Positions 6,599 through 10,771 of a stretch of DNA of 10,771 bases are shown piece after piece. The stretch comes from CAYINU01 sp964364855 (GTDB lineage Bacteria > Margulisbacteria > Marinamargulisbacteria > CAYINU01), in contig CAYINU010000065.1 of assembly GCA_964364855.1 (NCBI GenBank), positions 1 to 10,771 on the forward strand, given 5' to 3'. Under the pieces are notes generated by a model, which was not told the origin of the DNA, did no database searches, and worked only from the letters and a program-made list of their open reading frames with translations. Position numbers and translations under genes: made by a program. Position 1 is the stretch's first letter. Each line of letters begins with the position of its first letter.

Positions 6599-7966
6599 AT
6601 GAAAGGGATCATTGATCAGCACCATGATCGGCTGATCGCGGACCTGATGTCGTTTTTAAAATATCCCTCTGTGAGTGCAGATTCGAAATACCGCGAAGGT
6701 GTATTATCTTGTGCGGCTTTTTTGAAAGGCGAAGTCTCCCGAATCGGATTTGAACATGCGACTCTGATTGAAACGCCCGGGTTTCCAGTGCTGTATGCCG
6801 ACTGGTGTCACGCACCTGGTCAGCCGACGGTTCTTTTTTACGGCCATTACGATGTCCAACCGCCGGATCCATTGGACCTCTGGCATACGCCTCCCTTTGA
6901 ACCCGCTATTCGCGACGGCCAAATCGTGGCTCGCGGGGTGTCTGATGACAAAGGGCAAGTGTATTGCCATTTGAAGGCATTTGAATTGCTTTTTGCGGCC
7001 AAAAAAGCGCTACCCGTCAATGTCAAACTGCTCATCGAAGGCGAAGAAGAAGTGGGGAGTGCCCACCTGGGTCAGGTGATTCGCGATCATCTTGATCAGC
7101 TAAAAGCCGATGTGGTCATCGCGTCGGACACCCCTATGTTTGACAGAGGCCGTCCTTCGATTTGCTATTCGCTGCGCGGCTTGGTGTATGGAGAACTAAC
7201 GGTTCAAACGGCGGCGACGGACCTGCACTCCGGACAGCATGGCGGTGCGGCTCCCAATGCCATCCAGGCGTTGATCGAGATCATGTCACAATTGAAATTG
7301 GCCTCTGGAAAAGTGCGAATTCCCGGGTTTTATGACGCTGTGGTTCCGGTGACCCCGGACGTCATTCGAAATCTCGATCGCCTCGGTTTTGATGAGGAGG
7401 TTTATCAAAAAGAATTGGGGTCTACGGCCTTGGCTGGGGAAATGGAATATCCGGCTTTGGCGCGGCGTTGGTTACGACCGACATTGGATGTGAACGGCAT
7501 TTGGGGTGGCTACATGGGCGAGGGAGCTAAGACCGTCATTCCGGCAAAAGCCCATGCCAAGTTCAGTATGCGTTTGGTGGCCAACCAAGATCCTGATCAA
7601 ATCCTAAAGCAAGCCGATGCCTACATTCGAGAACTTGCACCCAGCTATGCCCAAATTCAGCTGAAATGGTATTTGCCTTCGGGAAAGCCGGTACAGACTG
7701 ACATCCATCATCCGGCCTGCCAAGCCGCTGCGGCCGCTATCAAAGACGTGTGGGGAGTGGATGCGCTATATCAGGGCGAAGGGGGTTCTATCCCGGTGAT
7801 CGCGGAGATTAAAGATAGTCTCGGATTGGATACCGTGTTATTGGGATTTAATTTGCCCAATGACAAAATCCACGCGCCAAATGAGCAATTCTCCGTCGAG
7901 AATTACCTCAACGGCATCCAGGTTGCCCTCCGCTTTTACGAACGGTTGGGTATGACCTCAACATAG
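6599..7966 (+). CDS. M20-family metallopeptidase (dipeptidase-like)
   Basis: This 455-residue protein is a complete M20 (PepV/CNDP-type) zinc peptidase. The binuclear metal and catalytic residues are recognisable: His83 in YGHYDVQP with the adjacent catalytic Asp85, Asp116 in GVSDDKG, the general base Glu149/Glu150 in EGEEEVGS, Asp177 in ASDTP, and His435 in KIHAPNEQ near the C-terminus. His210 in LHSGQHGG belongs to the lid/dimerisation domain. No signal peptide is seen, so it is probably a cytoplasmic dipeptidase or a related amidohydrolase. It is not a close match to DapE or ArgE by motif wording. The ATG is one base after the chelatase stop (TAGCATG), implying co-transcription and probably coupled translation. 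The frame continues upstream to 6527, inside the chelatase gene, but similarity starts only at this ATG. Confidence 0.9.
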   Translation: MKGIIDQHHDRLIADLMSFLKYPSVSADSKYREGVLSCAAFLKGEVSRIGFEHATLIETPGFPVLYADWCHAPGQPTVLFYGHYDVQPPDPLDLWHTPPFEPAIRDGQIVARGVSDDKGQVYCHLKAFELLFAAKKALPVNVKLLIEGEEEVGSAHLGQVIRDHLDQLKADVVIASDTPMFDRGRPSICYSLRGLVYGELTVQTAATDLHSGQHGGAAPNAIQALIEIMSQLKLASGKVRIPGFYDAVVPVTPDVIRNLDRLGFDEEVYQKELGSTALAGEMEYPALARRWLRPTLDVNGIWGGYMGEGAKTVIPAKAHAKFSMRLVANQDPDQILKQADAYIRELAPSYAQIQLKWYLPSGKPVQTDIHHPACQAAAAAIKDVWGVDALYQGEGGSIPVIAEIKDSLGLDTVLLGFNLPNDKIHAPNEQFSVENYLNGIQVALRFYERLGMTST

Positions 7967-8160
7967 CAGTGCGGTCGCTATCAGCGGCAAGTCCTCCTCG
8001 ATAGCAACGTGTGATCTGCCCATCTCAGGACATAAGAGGGGTGGCGCCGGGTGGGGACCCCGCATCGAGCCGAGGTAAGCCGAGCGAGACTGTGGGGAGT
8101 CGGACCCGGTGACAGGACCCCGATGGACGCAATGTTTTGAATGGAATTGGATATCCGTTT
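7967..8160. repeat. GC-rich intergenic block with imperfect repeats and hairpin potential
   Basis: This 194-bp gap lies between the convergent peptidase and feoB genes and has no convincing gene. Bases 8041-8100 are 43/60 G+C. The octamer GGACCCCG occurs at 8055-8062 and 8115-8122. These belong to two imperfect copies of a roughly 30-bp unit (from about 8038 and 8094), each starting GGGG. GCCGAG is repeated at 8069 and 8079. GCTATC (7977-7982) can pair with GATAGC (8000-8005), and CATCG (8063-8067) with CGATG (8121-8125). GGATATCC (8149-8156) precedes a T-run but has no loop, so it is not a standard terminator. It could be a dispersed intergenic repeat, a structured RNA or the remnant of an element. 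Confidence 0.45.
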
Positions 8161-9990
8161 TTATAGACCCACCAAATGCAATAGCTGATAGGTCAACACT
8201 GCGAGAACATACGCGCTGATCACATACACCCCCGTCATCAGCATAGGCAACCGCCAGCCTCCCATCTCCTGTTTGGCCACGGCTAGTGTAGACATGCATT
8301 GCATAGAAATCATAAAAAAGACGATCAATGCCGCAATCGAGGCGGGGGTGAAAATGAGCTGGGACGTACCGGTAAAGGTGGCCCAAGACAAACTGTCTAA
8401 TAAAGATGTACCGACAACAGAAGCCGCAAAGACCACGGCCAATGCCGACACAAACACTTCCCTTGCGCTAAAGGCAACCAAGAGCGCCACACCAACGCGC
8501 CAATCCACACCCATCGGCCGGAACAAAAAGTCAAAATACGGTCCGAACTGCAAGGCCAGTGAGTGTTTTGGGCTGGGAACTTGGGTCAGGAAAAACAACA
8601 CAATGCCAATGATGATGATGGTAGGCCCGGCTTTGATGACAAAGCTTTTGGTCTGGTGCAATGCCTGTCGGGCAATCAGTGACCAGGCGGGCCATCGCCA
8701 GGCGGGAAGCTCGATCTGAAACCCGGCATTTTCCTCTTGACCCAACACCCATCGGCTGACTGCCTTGGCGGTTATGGCAGTGATCAGGATGCTGGCAAAA
8801 TAAATCCCTGTCATGACCACCCCGCCCAGCAAGGGATGTTGCCGTCCCACCAGAAGAGCAATCAATAGCCCATAGACCGGTAAGCGGGCCGAACAACTCA
8901 TCAGCGGAATCACAAACATGGTCGTTAACCGCTCCTTGCGGCCGGGGATAGAACGGGCGGACAAAATGGCCGGAATCGCACAGGCGCATCCGGATAACAA
9001 CGGCACGAAACTGCGTCCGTTTAAACCGAGCTTGGATAGCGGATGATCAATCAGTACCGCCCCACGCGCCAAATAGCCGGTTCCTTCCAAAACCCCCAGC
9101 AAAAAAAACAAAATGGCGATCTGAGGGACAAACACCAGTACCCCCGAAACAGCAGGAATAAGGCCTTCGGCAATCAAGCGCGTCGCCCATGCTTGCGGTG
9201 CCAACGCCAATACCCACCCCGCCGTAGTGGCAAAGAGGGTATCCACTGCATCCATCAACGGACTGGCCCACACAAAAATGGACCAAAAAAACAGGCCCAT
9301 CAACACGGTAAACAGAACCCCACCCCACACCGGATGCAGTAAGAGGCGATCCGGATCAAAATGCGGGGTAATAGGCCCTTCCCCCACAGTGTGTATTACC
9401 GTGTTTTGAATCGCGTTGGCCCAGTTAAAATCGTCAAAAAAATCTTTTTCAGTCGCCGTAAAAGGTGCCAGGGGATGAGGGTCGGGCAGTGTCTGGGCCA
9501 GCTCCAGGACCATCTCACCGTCATCTTGGGCAGAAATCACGGGGCACCCCAGCCGCAATGCCAATGTGCTAAGGTCCAGGTGTTTACCGCGTTTGGCGAG
9601 GCGATCCAGCATCGTGACGACTACCACTACCCGCGCGTCGATCCGTTGCAAATGTCGGACCAACACCAAATGCCTCCCCAGTTGGGTGGCATCTACCGGT
9701 ACAATCACCATATCCGGAGTGGTAGGAAGATCAGAAAACACACGTTGAGGATTGTATAGGACCCGCAAGGCAATGCGCTCATCTTCGGAAGTGGCCAAAA
9801 GCGACACCACGCCCGGTGTGTCGATGAGGGTAATCTGCGGATAGCCTTTGAGCGTACCGCGGGCAAAATCCACGGTGGATCCGGGATAATTAACGACTTT
9901 ATTTTGAGAATACGTTAACTGGTTAAAAAGGGTAGTCTTGCCCACATTTTGCGGACCCAGCAATACCATGCAGAGCGAAGGCGCGCTCAT
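8161..9990 (-). CDS. feoB: Ferrous iron transporter FeoB
   Basis: FeoB is the inner-membrane Fe2+ permease with an N-terminal G domain. At 609 residues it is at the short end of the family but complete. The G domain (about 1-165) shows G1 GPQNVGKTT (12-20), G3 DTPG (57-60), a G4 reading TMLD (126-129) instead of NMLD, and a G5-like ISA (152-154). A short linker leads to the membrane part (from about 220) with two Gate regions. GRSFVPLLSGCACAIPA (Cys335, Cys337) and MSCSARLPVY (Cys366) correspond to the conserved cysteine motifs, and GVALLVAFSAREVFV lies in the second Gate. The C-terminus ends soon after the last membrane span. It starts 2 nt after the feoA stop, so the two form an operon. No Shine-Dalgarno sequence is seen before its ATG, which suggests translational coupling. 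Confidence 0.93.
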   Translation of the reverse strand: MSAPSLCMVLLGPQNVGKTTLFNQLTYSQNKVVNYPGSTVDFARGTLKGYPQITLIDTPGVVSLLATSEDERIALRVLYNPQRVFSDLPTTPDMVIVPVDATQLGRHLVLVRHLQRIDARVVVVVTMLDRLAKRGKHLDLSTLALRLGCPVISAQDDGEMVLELAQTLPDPHPLAPFTATEKDFFDDFNWANAIQNTVIHTVGEGPITPHFDPDRLLLHPVWGGVLFTVLMGLFFWSIFVWASPLMDAVDTLFATTAGWVLALAPQAWATRLIAEGLIPAVSGVLVFVPQIAILFFLLGVLEGTGYLARGAVLIDHPLSKLGLNGRSFVPLLSGCACAIPAILSARSIPGRKERLTTMFVIPLMSCSARLPVYGLLIALLVGRQHPLLGGVVMTGIYFASILITAITAKAVSRWVLGQEENAGFQIELPAWRWPAWSLIARQALHQTKSFVIKAGPTIIIIGIVLFFLTQVPSPKHSLALQFGPYFDFLFRPMGVDWRVGVALLVAFSAREVFVSALAVVFAASVVGTSLLDSLSWATFTGTSQLIFTPASIAALIVFFMISMQCMSTLAVAKQEMGGWRLPMLMTGVYVISAYVLAVLTYQLLHLVGL

Positions 9991-9992
9991 AA

Positions 9993-10238
9993 TTACGCGC
10001 TAACAAGAATGGATTGGGCGTCCATGTGCCGGATAGCGATCTTGGTATCCCGCAGTAAAAATGTAATCGGACCTCTGCCACCGATGGCCGCCAAACGCCG
10101 GACTTCGGTGCCGGGAACAAAGCCCAACGACCGCAACCGCATTGACAAAGGAATGTCTGCCTGGATATCCACAATACGGACGGGTGCGGGGGTGTGGATA
10201 TCGGAAAGACGGCTTAGAGAAACGGTCTGACTGCTCAC
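9993..10238 (-). CDS. feoA: FeoA SH3-like ferrous iron transport accessory protein
   Basis: FeoA is a small cytoplasmic SH3-fold protein that supports FeoB-dependent Fe2+ uptake. The 81-residue product shows the family pattern: VSLSRL near the start, MRLRSLGFVPGTEV in the middle and a C-terminal IAIRHMDAQSILV strand. The GTG at 10238 is chosen because AAAGGA (10245-10250) lies 6 nt upstream. An upstream in-frame TTG at 10280 would add 14 residues, lacks a ribosome site, and would sit immediately next to the -10 hexamer and over the operator-like repeat. The gene is first in the feoAB operon, 2 nt from feoB. Confidence 0.9.
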   Translation of the reverse strand: MSSQTVSLSRLSDIHTPAPVRIVDIQADIPLSMRLRSLGFVPGTEVRRLAAIGGRGPITFLLRDTKIAIRHMDAQSILVSA

Positions 10239-10244
10239 AAGTTT

Positions 10245-10250
10245 TCCTTT
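10245..10250 (-). promoter_or_regulatory. Ribosome binding site of feoA
   Basis: AAAGGA on the minus strand, 6 nt before the GTG at 10238. It decides the feoA start against the longer TTG form. Confidence 0.75.
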
Positions 10251-10259
10251 GGATCTATC

Positions 10260-10278
10260 GAGATTAAGACTTAGTCTC
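10260..10278. promoter_or_regulatory. 19-bp inverted repeat, candidate iron-regulator operator
   Basis: GAGATTAAGACTTAGTCTC is a 9-1-9 inverted repeat with 8 of 9 arm pairs complementary. It lies just downstream of the feoA -10 candidate, over the expected transcription start and well before the ribosome site. The 19-bp 9-1-9 layout is that of Fur and DtxR/IdeR boxes. The bases do not closely match the classic E. coli Fur or IdeR consensus, so I infer a metal-dependent repressor site without naming the regulator. Confidence 0.6.
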
Positions 10279-10281
10279 AAA

Positions 10282-10308
10282 AGTATAGGATATCTATCGG
10301 GTTGTCAA
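10282..10308 (-). promoter_or_regulatory. feoAB promoter candidate
   Basis: The minus strand carries a perfect TTGACA (10303-10308) and TATACT (10282-10287, 5 of 6) with a 15-bp spacer, shorter than the 17-bp optimum. A short spacer can make a promoter depend on an activator or be weak. The operator-like palindrome follows at once. Confidence 0.55.
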
Positions 10309-10330
10309 CGCAGTTACTTTTTCATATTGT
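10302..10330 (+). promoter_or_regulatory. dapD promoter candidate
   Basis: TTGTCA (10302-10307) and TATTGT (10325-10330) are 17 bp apart on the + strand, leaving a 5' leader of about 25 nt before the GTG. The -35 hexamer overlaps the -35 of the divergent feoA promoter by five bases. Confidence 0.45.
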
Positions 10331-10361
10331 GTAATAAATAACCCAATTGTGAGGAAAGTCT

Positions 10362-10771
10362 GTGGCGGCGAAAAGATTCATTGGGCTGGGCTTAAGGCGA
10401 TCTCGGCAGGACACCACCTTAGAGGTGTGGTATTTGGCCTTTTTTTTGCATACGGGTCAACCATTGCCTCAGGTCATCGCCAGTGCACTTCCGAAAGGAA
10501 ACGGATTTTCACCGATCTCCAGTGATTTGCTGGCCGATGTGTTTGAATTTGCGCGTATGCCGTTTAACCGAAAATGGGGCACTCTTCCCAACAGCTATTC
10601 AAAATCAGATTGGATTTTGTTTCAGCTTTCCGACTTTTCTGCGCCGATTCGCAGCACCGAGGACGCTTATTTTCGGCTGCATCTGATGTCAAACCGGATG
10701 GTAAAGCCCAACGCGATGTCATTGGATGGCCTTTTTTGGGCCTTGCCCAATGTGGCATGGACCTCCGAAGG
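10362..10771 (+). CDS. dapD: Tetrahydrodipicolinate N-succinyltransferase DapD, N-terminal part
   Basis: DapD transfers a succinyl group from succinyl-CoA to tetrahydrodipicolinate in the lysine/diaminopimelate pathway. The frame from GTG at 10362 is open to the window end (136 residues), so the left-handed beta-helix catalytic part is outside. The visible part resembles the Pseudomonas-type (about 340-residue) DapD. It has TLEVWY at 19-24, AYFRLHLMSNRMVKPN at 102-117 and LFWALPNVAWTSEG at 124-137; the Pseudomonas protein has a closely similar block from memory (LHLLSHRLVKP, LPNVAWT). The start is supported by GAGGA at 10351-10355, 6 nt upstream. A run of eight T at 10440-10447 lies inside the frame and should be checked for sequencing error, although the reading frame is intact. 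It is divergent from feoAB. Confidence 0.85.
   Translation, partial: MAAKRFIGLGLRRSRQDTTLEVWYLAFFLHTGQPLPQVIASALPKGNGFSPISSDLLADVFEFARMPFNRKWGTLPNSYSKSDWILFQLSDFSAPIRSTEDAYFRLHLMSNRMVKPNAMSLDGLFWALPNVAWTSE

Noticed and set aside
7971..8010. TCCTCCTCG next to a GATAGC stem arm, reminiscent of an HDV-like ribozyme loop
   Set aside because: The required nested pairings (P2, P3) and the catalytic junction cannot be built from the surrounding bases.
8145..8163. GGATATCC followed by a T-run as an intrinsic terminator
   Set aside because: The palindrome has no loop and cannot form a stable hairpin; only the T-run resembles a terminator.
7958..8386. Minus-strand frame covering the intergenic block and the feoB end
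   Set aside because: More than half overlaps the certain feoB gene in another frame, and the intergenic part has repeats and low-complexity residues rather than protein-like pattern.
9043..9342. Plus-strand frames opposite feoB
   Set aside because: They are highly basic, Gln/Pro/Arg-rich shadows of the membrane-coding strand, without ribosome sites or motifs.
10239..10280. Longer FeoA form starting at TTG 10280
   Set aside because: No ribosome site, and it would overlap the operator-like palindrome; the GTG at 10238 has an ideal ribosome site.

Overview
The window looks like a bacterial chromosome segment, most likely from a Gram-negative proteobacterium. It combines a CDP-3,6-dideoxyhexose (O-antigen or capsule type) sugar operon, a membrane-anchored class I cytochrome c, a short CbiX-type chelatase, and a DapD whose visible N-terminal part resembles the Pseudomonas type. 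These families are widespread, so the taxonomic guess is weak and I do not name a genus. No phage genes, CRISPR array, tRNA, rRNA or intact insertion sequence is visible.

Left part (1-5677), surface polysaccharide. The 3' end of a glycosyltransferase on the + strand converges, with a 19-bp overlap, on a tight five-gene minus-strand operon. In transcription order the operon encodes glucose-1-phosphate cytidylyltransferase (rfbF), an NAD-dependent epimerase/reductase, an RmlC-type 3,5-epimerase, CDP-glucose 4,6-dehydratase (rfbG) and CDP-4-dehydro-6-deoxyglucose 3-dehydratase (rfbH). All junctions overlap or abut. The set predicts glucose-1-P -> CDP-glucose -> CDP-4-keto-6-deoxyglucose -> 3-deoxygenated intermediate -> epimerised and reduced CDP-3,6-dideoxyhexose. 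The RmlC-like enzyme makes an L-sugar of the ascarylose type the most economical guess. The reductase partner of RfbH (DdhD/E3) is not in the window. A small family 2 glycosyltransferase lies just upstream on the same strand.

Middle part (5721-7966), housekeeping/redox. A short c-type cytochrome (-) is divergent from a two-gene + strand unit, a small CbiX/SirB-like chelatase followed after one base by an M20 metallopeptidase. Several starts here lack a Shine-Dalgarno sequence but have a TAnnnT hexamer 6-7 nt upstream, a pattern that suggests leaderless mRNAs.

Right part (7967-10771). A GC-rich intergenic block with imperfect repeats and possible hairpins separates the convergent M20 gene from the minus-strand feoA-feoB ferrous-iron transport operon. 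Upstream of feoA lies a 19-bp inverted repeat placed like a metalloregulator operator. The feoA promoter candidate shares its -35 region with a divergent promoter candidate for dapD (lysine/diaminopimelate synthesis), which runs off the window end. Base composition shifts from AT-richer in the sugar operon to GC-richer on the right, consistent with the polysaccharide genes having been acquired or exchanged.
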